Assembly: GCA_903928965.1 (NCBI GenBank)
Contig: CAIYSZ010000097.1
Location: forward strand, 1 to 44,391
From: an uncultured Pseudomonadota bacterium
GTDB lineage: Bacteria; Pseudomonadota; Gammaproteobacteria; Methylococcales; Methylomonadaceae
Direction: 5' to 3'
DNA: 44,391 bases
This document shows positions 1-8,164 of this stretch, in pieces; position 1 is the first letter of the stretch, and the number at the start of each line of letters is the position of its first letter. Below the pieces are notes generated by a model. The model ran no database searches. It was not told the origin of the DNA and was given only the letters and a program-made list of their open reading frames with translations. Made by a program: the position numbers and the translations under genes.

Positions 1-594
1 ATCGACTACAAAGCCGGCAGCGTTGGCCGCTTCATGCCCGGCATGCAATACCGGCTGGAGCCGGTGCCCGGCATCGCCGAAGGCGGCAAATTACACCTAT
101 ACGGCCCCAACATCATGCAAGGCTATTTATTGGACGCCAACCCCGGCGTGATCCAACCGCCGGCCTCGCTTTACGGAGCGGGCTGGTACGACACCGGCGA
201 CATCGTCAACGTCGACGCGGAAGGCTTTCTATACATCCTGGGCCGCGGCAAACGCTTCGCCAAAATCAGCGGTGAAATGATCTCCCTCGCCGCCGTGGAG
301 CAATTGGCCCTAAACGCCTGGCCCGACGCCGAACACGCCGCCGTCAGCCTGCCGGACGCGAAAAAAGGCGAACAAATCGTATTGCTGACCACCCAAGCGC
401 ATGCCAGCGCCAAGGCCCTGGCCGCGGCCTCGCCCGGCGTCGCCGCCATCAGCCTACCGCGCAAACTATTGTTCGTCGAGCAAATCCCGATCCTAGGAAC
501 CGGCAAAACCGACTACCCCAACTGCGCCGCCCTAGCCGCTCGCCTGCTGGCTGGCATGCCTGGAGACCTCGAAACCGATGAAAGCCAAGCCTAA
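1..594 (+). CDS. aas: Acyl-ACP synthetase / 2-acylglycerophosphoethanolamine acyltransferase, C-terminal part (5' truncated by the window edge)
   Basis: The frame is open from base 1, so the gene starts outside the window; about 197 residues are visible. This is the end of an AMP-forming adenylate synthetase: the segment GWYDTGDIVNVDAEGFLYI is the conserved YxTGD hinge region, followed by GRGKRFAKISGEMISLAAVE and a C-terminal lid with a lysine in LGTGKTDYP, the usual catalytic lysine position. The FAKISGEMISL wording is typical of Aas, which activates fatty acids and reacylates lysophospholipids at the inner membrane. The lplT gene overlaps its 3' end by 17 bp. In Aas/LplT systems the transporter flips lysophospholipid inward and Aas reacylates it, which supports the name. 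Whether a PlsC acyltransferase domain precedes this part cannot be seen. Confidence 0.8.
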   Translation: MDYKAGSVGRFMPGMQYRLEPVPGIAEGGKLHLYGPNIMQGYLLDANPGVIQPPASLYGAGWYDTGDIVNVDAEGFLYILGRGKRFAKISGEMISLAAVEQLALNAWPDAEHAAVSLPDAKKGEQIVLLTTQAHASAKALAAASPGVAAISLPRKLLFVEQIPILGTGKTDYPNCAALAARLLAGMPGDLETDESQA

Positions 595-1768
595 CGCCGC
601 CGGCTCCATGCCGCGTACGCTCTATTATTTACTGGCCGCGCAATTCCTGTCGGTGTTCGCCGACAACACCCTCATGTTCACCGTGGTCGCCATTGTGATG
701 CGGCAAGCGCAAACCCCATCCTGGTACATACCGGCGCTGCAAAGCGTGTTTCTGGTCTCCTTCGTGGCCCTGGCGCCATGGCTGGGCGGCATCGCCGACC
801 GCCGTCCCAAGGCGCGGGTGCTAATCGCCGCCAATGCCGTTAAAGCGCTCGGCGGCGGATTATTGTTCGCCGGCGGCGTCGAACCCCTGGCCGCCTACTC
901 CGTGGTCGGCCTCGGCGCGGCCCTCTACAGCCCGGCCAAATACGGCATCTTGCCCGAACTGGCCGGCCACGGCCGCCTGATCGCCGCCAATAGCTGGATA
1001 GAAGGCTCAACCATACTCGCCATCCTGGCCGGAACCGGCCTGGGAGCCAAAATCGCCGACTATTCCATCCCCTATGCCCTCGGCGCCGCGATTAGCCTCT
1101 TCCTATGCTCTGCTCTGATCAGTCTAGCCTTGCCGCGCACCGCGCCGCTTAAACCGCCGGCCGCGGCCAACCCGCTACGCCGTTTTCTTCGCGACGTACT
1201 GGAATTTCTGCGTCACCCGCGCTGCCGCTTCGCCGTGCTGGGCGGCAGCCTGTTCTGGGGCTCCGCCGCCTGCATCCGCGTCATCCTCCTGGCTTGGGCG
1301 CCGTTGGTACTGGGAGCGCAAAACGTCAGCGACATCTCTGAGCTCATCCTGTTTCTGGCAATCGGCATCATCCTCGGCTCAGCCGCCACCCCCTGGCTAA
1401 TCCCCTTGAATCACTTGCGCCGCGCCCGCTATCCGGCCTTGCTGATGGGCCTATTCATTATCGCGCTAGGGCTAAGCGCGCAACTTTGGCCGGCGCGCGC
1501 CATCCTGCTTGCCTTGGGCGCGGTCGGCGGCCTATTCATCGTTCCGATCAACGCCTCGCTGCAAGACATTGGCTACCACAGCATAGGCGGGGGTAGCGCG
1601 GTGGCCATGCAAAACTTCTTTCAAAACGCCGCCATGCTGACCGCGGTAGGCGCCTACACCGCGGCCGCCTCGCTGCAAGTCGGCCCGGCCCAAGCCCTGC
1701 TCGGACTCGGCGCGTTGGAGCTCATCGGCGTCATGCTGCTGATGCGCGGCTTCGAGCGGCGGGTTTAG
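578..1768 (+). CDS. lplT: Lysophospholipid transporter LplT (MFS)
   Basis: A 396-residue major-facilitator protein with about 12 hydrophobic segments. The segment LAPWLGGIADRRPKARVLIA matches the MFS loop 2-3 motif, and LGAALYSPAKYGILPELAG is characteristic of LplT. The family flips lysophosphatidylethanolamine across the inner membrane for reacylation by Aas. The start codon lies inside the last 17 bp of the upstream aas-type gene, indicating an operon and probable translational coupling. In E. coli lplT precedes aas; here the transporter follows the synthetase. The stop codon overlaps the stop of the opposing TetR gene by a few bases, so the two genes converge with no spacer. The family is clear; the substrate rests on the neighbouring aas. 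Confidence 0.85.
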   Translation: MKAKPNAAGSMPRTLYYLLAAQFLSVFADNTLMFTVVAIVMRQAQTPSWYIPALQSVFLVSFVALAPWLGGIADRRPKARVLIAANAVKALGGGLLFAGGVEPLAAYSVVGLGAALYSPAKYGILPELAGHGRLIAANSWIEGSTILAILAGTGLGAKIADYSIPYALGAAISLFLCSALISLALPRTAPLKPPAAANPLRRFLRDVLEFLRHPRCRFAVLGGSLFWGSAACIRVILLAWAPLVLGAQNVSDISELILFLAIGIILGSAATPWLIPLNHLRRARYPALLMGLFIIALGLSAQLWPARAILLALGAVGGLFIVPINASLQDIGYHSIGGGSAVAMQNFFQNAAMLTAVGAYTAAASLQVGPAQALLGLGALELIGVMLLMRGFERRV

Positions 1769-2361
1769 GATTTCCAATTCTGAATAAAATTACTAACTAT
1801 AAAATCCAAGGCCTCCTCGCAATCGTGCGCATGCTGCGCCAGATAATAACCGTTTACCGCCAGCAGGCAAACCCCGTGCACGCTGCACCAATAGGTTTTG
1901 GCCGCCAACTGAACGCACCTGGGTTCCGCCTCCGGCTTCAACTGTCTGAATAAATTTTCGATCGGTTCAAACATGCACCTGACTTGTTCACTATACCAAT
2001 CCGGCCAAGCCGAATTTCCGGAATTTTGCGGCGCGAACGCCACCCGCCAGCGATTCGCGTTATCGGCGGCGAACTGCAAGTAATTACTAGCCGCCACCCT
2101 AAGCCGCTGCTCGATACTGCTCTCCTCCGGCCAAACTTGCAAGCTATCGGCCAATTGCCGCAAGGTGCGCGCATTCACATGCATCATCAACTCCTGCATA
2201 TTTTCAAACACCATATAGATGCTGCCGACGGTGTAACCGATATCCAAAGCGATCTTCCGCGCGGTCAACGCTTCCAATCCTTCCTTCAGAATGATATTCT
2301 CGGTGGCGACAATAATCATTTCCTTAATTTGCTCCAGAGTGTGCTCTCTTCTTCTGGCCAT
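1765..2361 (-). CDS. TetR family transcriptional regulator with C-terminal WHG domain
   Basis: About 198 residues from the chosen ATG at 2361. That start is preceded by AGAGGG five bases upstream; an in-frame ATG seven codons earlier (2382) is possible but lacks such a site. Residues 1-60 form the TetR helix-turn-helix (ALTARKIALDIGYTVGSIYM followed by FENMQEL). The C-terminal half contains YWCSVHGVCLLAVNG, which fits the WHG ligand-binding domain found in a subset of TetR proteins. It is divergent from the NUDIX gene, with a 62-bp shared spacer, and converges on lplT. The likely targets are its own promoter and the NUDIX gene, possibly the phospholipid genes; the ligand is unknown. Confidence 0.8.
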   Translation of the reverse strand: MARRREHTLEQIKEMIIVATENIILKEGLEALTARKIALDIGYTVGSIYMVFENMQELMMHVNARTLRQLADSLQVWPEESSIEQRLRVAASNYLQFAADNANRWRVAFAPQNSGNSAWPDWYSEQVRCMFEPIENLFRQLKPEAEPRCVQLAAKTYWCSVHGVCLLAVNGYYLAQHAHDCEEALDFIVSNFIQNWKS

Positions 2362-2423
2362 ATATCCCTCTATGTCATGCAAAGAACTAAAAAATTGATA
2401 TTAATCTTACCCGATATTGCAAA

Positions 2424-2942
2424 ATGAAAAAAGAATATTTAGAAGTCGTGAATGACCGCGACGAAATTGTTTCACTCAAGGAGCGCGCCGAAATTCATCG
2501 CCTCAACTTGCCGCACCGCGCGGTGCATATACTCATTTTCAACGCCGCCGGCGAACTTTTTTTACAAAAACGCTCGCTGGCCAAGGACCGGAATCCGGGG
2601 CTATGGGATAGCTCAGCCGCCGGCCACGTTGACATAGGAGAAAGCTACGCCGCTTGCGCAAGGCGCGAACTGGCCGAGGAACTGGGCGTGGCCGCCGAGC
2701 TGGCATTTTTGTTTAAACTGGAAGCGCGCCCGGAATTGGGCATGGAATTCATGGAAATTTACCGCGGCACGCACAACGGCCCGTTTCAACTAGCCGCGGA
2801 CGAAATTGATGAAGGACGCTGGTTCTACCTGTCGGAAGTCGACCATTTAACCGCCGACAGCCAAGCGCCGCTAACGCTCACCTTTAAAACCATCTGGCGG
2901 CATTACCGGGCAGGCGGCGGCGATAGCATCCAACAGCCGTAA
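2424..2942 (+). CDS. NUDIX hydrolase, Idi/YfcD-like
   Basis: A 172-residue protein with a complete NUDIX box at residues 67-89 (G67, E73, R81-E82, E85-E86, G88), which fits GX5EX7REUXEEXGU, so the metal-binding catalytic site is intact. The N-terminal part (LEVVNDRDEIVSLKERAEIH, then LPHRAVHILIFN and LFLQKRSLAKD) matches the YfcD group, related in fold to isopentenyl-diphosphate isomerase. The expected role is hydrolysis of a nucleoside-diphosphate-linked substrate or housecleaning of damaged nucleotides; the substrate cannot be read from the sequence. It is transcribed away from the TetR gene, and the next gene downstream is on the other strand. Confidence 0.82.
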   Translation: MKKEYLEVVNDRDEIVSLKERAEIHRLNLPHRAVHILIFNAAGELFLQKRSLAKDRNPGLWDSSAAGHVDIGESYAACARRELAEELGVAAELAFLFKLEARPELGMEFMEIYRGTHNGPFQLAADEIDEGRWFYLSEVDHLTADSQAPLTLTFKTIWRHYRAGGGDSIQQP

Positions 2943-2986
2943 ACGGACCGTTTAACAATGGAGGTATTCACGACGTCCTCCGGCAA

Positions 2987-3083
2987 TAAGTGAGCAACTG
3001 AAAGTCCGTTTGCATTGCATGGGTTGCTCAAGCAATTGATTTACAAGGCGCTGGTTACAAACGAACATCCTGTGCAGTACTTA
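2987..3083. repeat. 97-bp imperfect palindromic dispersed repeat, copy 1
   Basis: Begins TAAGTG and ends TACTTA, with terminal arms of about 26 bp that are complementary with mismatches (left arm ends AAAGTCCGTTTG, right arm begins CAAACGAACAT). A second element of exactly the same length lies at 15870-15966 and aligns without gaps at roughly four of five positions. There is no coding capacity. It looks like a small MITE-like or REP-like element. It sits between the NUDIX gene and tRNA-Asp. Confidence 0.75.
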
Positions 3084-3207
3084 GTCCACGGTCGTCAAGG
3101 CCGACTTAAAACCGACAGCCTTTTACAGAGCCCAATTAAGGAAATACACGAGAAACAATCAAACCTAAGGAAATCAAGATAACGCCAAACCAAACGGCTT
3201 AAAGCGA

Positions 3208-3256
3208 GAATTGGGAATTGGGAATTGGGAATTGGGAATTGGGAATTGGGAATTGG
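3208..3256. repeat. Heptanucleotide tandem repeat, seven perfect copies of GAATTGG
   Basis: Seven uninterrupted copies of a 7-bp unit, 49 bp in total. The final TGG of the last copy (3254-3256) is also the complement of the CCA end of the adjacent tRNA-Asp, so the array begins at the exact 3' end of the tRNA. On the tRNA strand the unit reads CCAATTC. The rest of the 2943-3207 spacer holds the 97-bp repeat; I see no gene in it. Confidence 0.9.
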
Positions 3257-3330
3257 CGGAGCGGACGGGGCTCGAACCCGCGACCCCCGGCGTGACAGGC
3301 CGGTATTCTGACCAACTGAACTACCGCTCC
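3254..3330 (-). tRNA. tRNA-Asp (anticodon GUC)
   Basis: On the minus strand the sequence begins GGAGCGGTAGTTCAGTTGGT, carries the anticodon loop CTGTCAC (GTC), a T-arm with GGTTCGAGCC, and an acceptor stem closing with CCGCTCC followed by encoded CCA. It is 77 nt and closely matches bacterial tRNA-Asp. Gene orientation follows the upstream proC-yggT-acetyltransferase run. The encoded CCA coincides with the start of a heptanucleotide tandem array. Confidence 0.95.
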
Positions 3331-3414
3331 GCAGCGGTGAACGGACAATTATAAAGAACTGGCAAAAAAACACAAGCAGTTTTATTGAACACGCCCAAAA
3401 CCAAAACCGCCGCC

Positions 3415-3975
3415 TCAAGCGCCGACCTTCGGCCAGTCCTCGCGCGCCAAGCGGTACAAACAATGCTCAGCCAGCGCATGTCCCGCCGGCAAGCGGGGAT
3501 GATGAAAATTCCGTCCGCTGTTCCGCATGCCTAAGCGGATCATCACCGCTTGCGAGCGGCGGTTCAACAATGACGTGAACGCCACGATCTCCGGCAAGCC
3601 CAATTCGCTAAAGCCAAAATGCAGCGCCGCGCGCGCCGCCTCGGTTGCCAAGCCCTGCCCCCACCAGTGACGCGCCAAGCGCCAACCTGTCTCCACGCAA
3701 GGCGAAAACGGCAAATCCACAGGCTGATGCAAGCCGACAAACCCGATAAATTCAGCGCTAGCGCGATGTTCAACCGCCCAAAAACCCCAACCGCGCTCCG
3801 CAATCAACTCGGCCCAGCGCGCCGCCAGCGCATCGCTTTCGGCGCGGTTCAGCGCCGACGGAAAATAACGCATCACCTCAGGATCGGCATTCATCGCGGC
3901 GAACGCCGGCAAATCCGCTGCCAGCCATTGCCGCAACCGCAAACGCCCGGATAGCAATTCGACCGGTTCAAGCAT
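3415..3975 (-). CDS. GNAT family N-acetyltransferase, RimJ/RimL-like
   Basis: A 186-residue acetyltransferase. LRLRQWLAADLPAFAAMN at the start, WGFWAVEHRASAEFIGFVGL in the middle and WGQGLATEAARAALHFGF (the Q/R-x-x-G-x-G/A acetyl-CoA loop, about residues 108-125) are the usual signatures of the RimJ/RimL branch. Such proteins acetylate protein N-termini or small-molecule amines; the substrate here is unknown. It begins three bases after the yggT stop codon and is the last protein gene of the murJ/proC/yggT stretch, so co-transcription with proC-yggT is likely. Confidence 0.82.
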   Translation of the reverse strand: MLEPVELLSGRLRLRQWLAADLPAFAAMNADPEVMRYFPSALNRAESDALAARWAELIAERGWGFWAVEHRASAEFIGFVGLHQPVDLPFSPCVETGWRLARHWWGQGLATEAARAALHFGFSELGLPEIVAFTSLLNRRSQAVMIRLGMRNSGRNFHHPRLPAGHALAEHCLYRLAREDWPKVGA

Positions 3976-3978
3976 GCA

Positions 3979-4557
3979 TTAGCTCACCAAAGCCACCAAC
4001 TGATGCAGCGGCGGCAACAGCATCATCTTAGCCAATTGCAACAAAATCAACGCAATCAGCGGCGACAAATCCACCATCCCGGTATCCGGCAAAACCCGCC
4101 GGCACACATTCAACAACGGCGCGGTCAAGCCATACAATACACTGGCGAACTCACCGTAACCCATGGGCGCAAACCAGCTCAACACCGCCCCGGCCAAAAT
4201 CGCGTACACATAAATATCCAGCAAAATCTTCAACAAATCGGCGCAGGACAATAGCAACAAAGCCGGCACGCTAATCGCATACCCCTTCAGCAGCAAAATC
4301 GAAAAATTAGCCAGCGTCTGCAACAGCAAAGCCAACACCAGGGACGAACTATCAATCCGCCCCACGGCCGGAATAAAACGCCGCAACAAACGCAACGGCG
4401 GATGCGTAATCTTGACCAAAAACTGCGAAACCGGGTTGTAAAAATCGGCGCGCACCCATTGCAGCAAAAAGCGCAGCATCACGGCCAAAATATACAAAGA
4501 AAACAAGGTGTCTATCAAAAACACCAACGGGTCTGTCATATAATTCGCGCCCATCAT
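3979..4557 (-). CDS. yggT: YggT family integral membrane protein
   Basis: A 192-residue protein with two repeated YGGT units, each two hydrophobic helices. In the first, DTLFSLYILAVMLRFLLQWV is followed by NPVSQFLVKITHPPLRLLRR; in the second, IYAILAGAVLSWFAP is followed by LYGLTAPLLNVCRRVLP. The family sits in the cytoplasmic membrane, is often encoded beside proC and has been linked to osmotic or cation stress, without a settled biochemical role. Its ATG overlaps the proC TGA (ATGA), so translation is probably coupled. A second ATG directly follows the first. Confidence 0.85.
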   Translation of the reverse strand: MMGANYMTDPLVFLIDTLFSLYILAVMLRFLLQWVRADFYNPVSQFLVKITHPPLRLLRRFIPAVGRIDSSSLVLALLLQTLANFSILLLKGYAISVPALLLLSCADLLKILLDIYVYAILAGAVLSWFAPMGYGEFASVLYGLTAPLLNVCRRVLPDTGMVDLSPLIALILLQLAKMMLLPPLHQLVALVS

Positions 4558-5381
4558 TCGGCTCCCAGTTGCTCGGACATTTCAATCGAACGATCACGCG
4601 CGGCCAGCATGGCCCTGGCCACCAATTCAACGAAACCGTTTTGCCGGAACGTCTCAATCGCCTGCTGCGTGGTGCCGCCCGGCGAAGTCACCCGCTCGCG
4701 CAATGTTTCCGGCGTTTCCGCGGACTCCAGCGCAATTTTCGCCGCGCCCAACGCCGTCTGCAAAATCAGCAAGCGCGCGGTCTGCGCATCCATGCCCATT
4801 TGCCCGGCCGCCTTCTCCATCGCCTCCATTAACAGAAAATAATACGCCGGACCGCTGCCGGAAATCGCCGTCACCACATCCAGTTGCCCCTCGTCATCCA
4901 CCCATAGCGTCAGGCCGACCGCGCGCAAAATATTCTCGGCCACGGTTTTCTGCTCCGCAATGACATGCCCGTTGGCGTGCAAGGCCGTAGCGCCGGTCAA
5001 CACCAAGGCCGGCGTGTTCGGCATGCAGCGCACCACCGCCGCACCATCGCCCAGCCACCGCGCCAAACTGGCTTGCGTAACCCCGGCGGCGATGGAAACC
5101 ACTAAACACTGCTTCCGGCGCACGGTCTCGGCCAACTGCCGGCACACCTCGCGCAAAGCCTGCGGCTTCACCGCCAGCACCAACACGTCGGCCGCATCGG
5201 CCACCGCCAAATTATCCTCGCGCGTATGCACCTGCAAGCGCAGCGCATGCGCCTGCAACACCGCGACATTCGTATCCGATACCCAAATCTGCTGCGGCGC
5301 GTAACCGCTGGCGATCAAACCGCTCATCAAACTGGACGCCATATTGCCGCCGCCGATAAAACCTATGGATTTTGTTTTCAT
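4554..5381 (-). CDS. proC: Pyrroline-5-carboxylate reductase
   Basis: About 275 residues from ATG at 5381; the longer frame would need a TTG four codons earlier. It catalyses the last step of proline synthesis, NAD(P)H-dependent reduction of 1-pyrroline-5-carboxylate, in the cytoplasm. The N-terminal Rossmann motif SIGFIGGGNMASSLMSGLI, the central VRCMPNTPALV, the segment AISGSGPAYYFLLMEAMEKA and the C-terminal RERVTSPGGTTQQAIETF are all ProC signatures. Length is normal for the family. The gene overlaps yggT by four bases, a pairing common in Proteobacteria; yggS, which often precedes proC, is absent here. Confidence 0.95.
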   Translation of the reverse strand: MKTKSIGFIGGGNMASSLMSGLIASGYAPQQIWVSDTNVAVLQAHALRLQVHTREDNLAVADAADVLVLAVKPQALREVCRQLAETVRRKQCLVVSIAAGVTQASLARWLGDGAAVVRCMPNTPALVLTGATALHANGHVIAEQKTVAENILRAVGLTLWVDDEGQLDVVTAISGSGPAYYFLLMEAMEKAAGQMGMDAQTARLLILQTALGAAKIALESAETPETLRERVTSPGGTTQQAIETFRQNGFVELVARAMLAARDRSIEMSEQLGAE

Positions 5382-5455
5382 TACTCCGAACAACCCTAAA
5401 CCAAAAAACTTAAGAATAGTAATTTTAAAGCGTTGTTATTTTAGTACGATTAAGC

Positions 5456-6997
5456 CTAGCCCGCATGCGACTCCCAAAAATCCTTGATTCGCACGCCCAG
5501 CAACGGCAAGGCGACGGCGTACACCGCCATCGCCGCCACGATGACCACGCTTAAGCGCCAACCGCGCTCCACGGCATGCCAATGCAGCCAAGCCTCGGCA
5601 TCCACCGCGTAAACCAAAAAACCGGCCATCCCCGCCACGGCCACGGCCACCCGGCCAATAAAAAACGGCCAACCCGCCGCCGGTCGATAAATCCCGCGCC
5701 GCAACAAAGCCCGCAATAACAAACCGGCATTGAAATACGCCGCCAACGTGGTGGCCAAAGCCGGTCCCGCGTGCGCCAAGGGCAAGATAAATAAGGCGTT
5801 CAAACCTAAATTGCCTAGCATGGAATACCAACCGAACAGCGCCGGGGTCCGCGTATCCTGACGCGCGGTAAATCCAGGAACCAACACCCGAATCAATATG
5901 AAGCCCAGCAAGCCCAGCGAAAACGCGGTTAAACTGCGCGCCGTCATGCGCACGTCGTCCGCGCCGAACTCGTTATACTGAAAAAACGTCGACAGCAACG
6001 GCTCGGACAACAGCGTTAAACCCGCCGTGGCCGGCAATCCGATCAATAATACTAATTTCAAGGCCCAATCCAAGGACTTGGAAAAACCCGCCGCATCCTC
6101 CGCCGCATGGCTTTTGGCCAAGCTCGGCAAAATCACCGTGGACACCGCCACCCCGAAAATACCCAGCGGAAATTCCACCAAGCGATCAGAATAATACAGC
6201 CAGGACACGCTGCCGGCAGGTAAAAAAGACGCAAACAAAGTACCGGCCAGTAAATTGATCTGCACCACCGACACCCCGAAAATCGCCGGCCCCATCATAC
6301 CCAACAGCCGACGCACCGCCGGATCGCGCCAACCCCGGCGCAAGCGCGGTAATAAGCCCAAGCTCCGCAAGGCCGGCAACTGAAACAACCACTGCGCCGC
6401 TCCCGCCGCCGTCACCGCCCAAGCCAGGGCATGAATCGGCTCCGCCAGATTCGGCGCCAGCCACAGCGCGGCGGCGATCATAAAAATATTCAAAAACACC
6501 GGCGTCACCGCCGGAACGGCGAACTTGCCGTGCGCGTTCAAAATGCCGCCGGCCAAACCAGTAAAAAAAATAAAGAACAAATACGGCATGGTCACGCGCA
6601 ACAAATACACCGCCTGCTCAAAATTACCGCCGCCCCAATAAAATCCCGGCGCAAATACAATAATCAATAGCGGCGCGCCCGCCATGCAAATAAGCGTCAA
6701 CCCGCCCAACAGCAGCGCCGAGGCTCCGGCGGTTTTATCGATAAACGCCCGCAAGGCGGCGCGGTCTCCGGCGCGGATATAGCCCATCACTACCGGCACG
6801 AAGGCATGCGCGAAAGCGCCCTCGGCAAACAAGCGCCGCAAGAAATTTGGAATTTTGAACGCCACGAAAAACGCGTCGGTGGCGGCGTCCACGCCGAAAA
6901 TATTGGCCAGTATCATATCGCGCACAAAACCCGCCACCCGCGAAACCATGGTCATGCCGCCGACCACAGCGCTGGACTTATATAATTGCTTGCTCAA
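5456..6997 (-). CDS. murJ: Lipid II flippase MurJ (MviN)
   Basis: A 513-residue polytopic membrane protein of the MOP superfamily with about 14 hydrophobic segments. The N-terminus GGMTMVSRVAGFVRDMILAN, then ATDAFFVAFKIPNFLRRLFA and FAHAFVPVV, is the standard MurJ opening; RLVEFPLGIFGVAVSTVILP is another conserved block. MurJ exports lipid II across the inner membrane for peptidoglycan synthesis. It is divergent from rpsT, an arrangement frequent in Gammaproteobacteria. The stop lies 74 bp before proC, so downstream read-through into proC-yggT is possible. Confidence 0.95.
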   Translation of the reverse strand: MSKQLYKSSAVVGGMTMVSRVAGFVRDMILANIFGVDAATDAFFVAFKIPNFLRRLFAEGAFAHAFVPVVMGYIRAGDRAALRAFIDKTAGASALLLGGLTLICMAGAPLLIIVFAPGFYWGGGNFEQAVYLLRVTMPYLFFIFFTGLAGGILNAHGKFAVPAVTPVFLNIFMIAAALWLAPNLAEPIHALAWAVTAAGAAQWLFQLPALRSLGLLPRLRRGWRDPAVRRLLGMMGPAIFGVSVVQINLLAGTLFASFLPAGSVSWLYYSDRLVEFPLGIFGVAVSTVILPSLAKSHAAEDAAGFSKSLDWALKLVLLIGLPATAGLTLLSEPLLSTFFQYNEFGADDVRMTARSLTAFSLGLLGFILIRVLVPGFTARQDTRTPALFGWYSMLGNLGLNALFILPLAHAGPALATTLAAYFNAGLLLRALLRRGIYRPAAGWPFFIGRVAVAVAGMAGFLVYAVDAEAWLHWHAVERGWRLSVVIVAAMAVYAVALPLLGVRIKDFWESHAG

Positions 6998-7131
6998 AAC
7001 GTCCCTAATGCCTTAAGTTATAATGTTATAATTATCAAAAAGCCGTTGACCGAACGGCGTCAAGCCTAGCCTAGACGGAACCGCCCCGTGTACTCAAGCC
7101 ATTGAGATCATCATCCAACACCAGCTCTATC

Positions 7132-7160
7132 TTGACAATCATAGCATTTAACGACATAAT
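7132..7160 (+). promoter_or_regulatory. Sigma-70 promoter of rpsT
   Basis: A perfect -35 TTGACA at 7132-7137, a 17-bp spacer, then CATAAT at 7155-7160 (one mismatch to TATAAT). The rpsT ATG is 37 bp downstream of the -10. The hexamers and spacing are near consensus. Confidence 0.8.
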
Positions 7161-7197
7161 AAGCTGTTTTAAATTACCCCGAATTTTTTGACAGACT

Positions 7198-7461
7198 ATG
7201 GCTAATTCCCCCCAAGCTAAAAAAAGAGCGCGTCAAGCTGAACAAAGCCGTATTCGCAATGCCGGACAACGCAGCAATCTCCGCACTTACATCAAAAAAG
7301 TGCTGGCCGCCGTCCGCGCTGGCGATAAAGAGCAAGCTCAAATCGCGTTTAAAGCCGCCGTACCCGTGATCGACTCCGCCGTCAACAAAGGCCTCATCCA
7401 CAAAAACAAAGCGGCTCGCAACAAAAGCAGATTGAACGACAGATTGCGCGCCATGGCCTAA
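7198..7461 (+). CDS. rpsT: 30S ribosomal protein S20
   Basis: An 87-residue, strongly basic protein beginning [20 protein letters not shown] and containing [15 protein letters not shown] and [19 protein letters not shown], all S20 signatures at the normal family length. S20 binds 16S rRNA in the small subunit. It stands alone between its own near-consensus promoter and a strong intrinsic terminator, and is divergent from murJ. Bacterial rpsT often uses a non-ATG start linked to autoregulation; here the start is ATG. Confidence 0.97.
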   Translation: MANSPQAKKRARQAEQSRIRNAGQRSNLRTYIKKVLAAVRAGDKEQAQIAFKAAVPVIDSAVNKGLIHKNKAARNKSRLNDRLRAMA

Positions 7462-7480
7462 GCCAAGCGCACGAAAAACC

Positions 7481-7515
7481 TTAAAATTAAGCCGGCTTCG
7501 CCGGCTTAATTTTTA
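7481..7515 (+). terminator. Rho-independent terminator after rpsT
   Basis: A nearly perfect inverted repeat: TTAAGCCGG, loop CTTCG, CCGGCTTAA, followed by TTTTT and preceded by an A-rich stretch. It begins about 20 bp after the rpsT stop. The structure is almost symmetrical, so it may work on both strands. Confidence 0.85.
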
Positions 7516-8164
7516 ACTTCCGCGCTTCACCGCCCGCCTAAAACCTTAAGCTCAAGTTCCGCCTCCACGTCGCCTTGGCCGCAAACTCAGCCTAGCCTCA
7601 AAAGCCCAACCGCGGCTAACGCACCCAATCATCTAATATTTTTTATTAGTTTTTCCTGATTACCCATAAATTATAAGATCGCCAACACGTTAAGGTTCAC
7701 TGACATATTTAAGGCAACCTAAAACTTCAACAAGATGCGCTGAATGCAATGAAATGCATCCTATTATTTGTATCACTTTAGCTTGTTGGTAATCAGATAA
7801 CTTTTTGTAAGCAGCTTCACGCCCCCGGTTGAGGCTTTAACACGCCCAATCATCTAATATTTTTAATAGTTTGTTGTAAGCAGCTTCACGACGCCGCCCG
7901 AGTTAAGGTCTCTAACGCCCTAATCTTAACGCTAAGCCGACACTCAAAGCCACCTAAGGCCAAAACTAAGACAATGAATTAAAAGAGCAATTTGTCCTAA
8001 AAATTAGAACCCGCTCACAGTTTTACATCATATTGTCACTTTAAGAAAATAAAATTCTCGGCAATACACCCATTTTGGGTGTCATTACTTGAGATTTCGT
8101 TACATCGCTACAACAAACCCAATCAAGTTTTTTTTCATAAACTTAGAGCAAACTGAGCATCACA
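7516..8164. other. 650-bp non-coding spacer with interleaved direct repeats
   Basis: No credible gene. It contains two pairs of direct repeats in the order A-B-A-B: a 20-bp unit, CCCAATCATCTAATATTTTT, at 7624-7643 and 7845-7864, and a 17-bp unit, TTGTAAGCAGCTTCACG, at 7805-7821 and 7874-7890. The distal part carries the palindrome at 8066-8082 and must contain the promoter of the PEP-CTERM gene. Much of it is visibly AT-richer than the flanking genes. Confidence 0.7.
8066..8082. promoter_or_regulatory. 17-bp perfect palindrome upstream of the PEP-CTERM gene (possible operator)
   Basis: ACACCCA, a 3-base centre TTT, then TGGGTGT: seven base pairs without mismatch, 82 bp upstream of the ATG at 8165. 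Size and symmetry suit a dimeric regulator site, or a small RNA hairpin if transcribed. No regulator can be assigned. Confidence 0.4.

Noticed and set aside
3208..3256. Short repeat array as a CRISPR
   Set aside because: Units are 7 bp, contiguous and without spacers; no cas genes nearby.
3095..3463. 122-residue minus-strand ORF across the tandem repeat and tRNA-Asp
   Set aside because: It reads through a tRNA and the heptanucleotide array ([12 protein letters not shown] repeats) and overlaps the acetyltransferase gene; not a protein gene.
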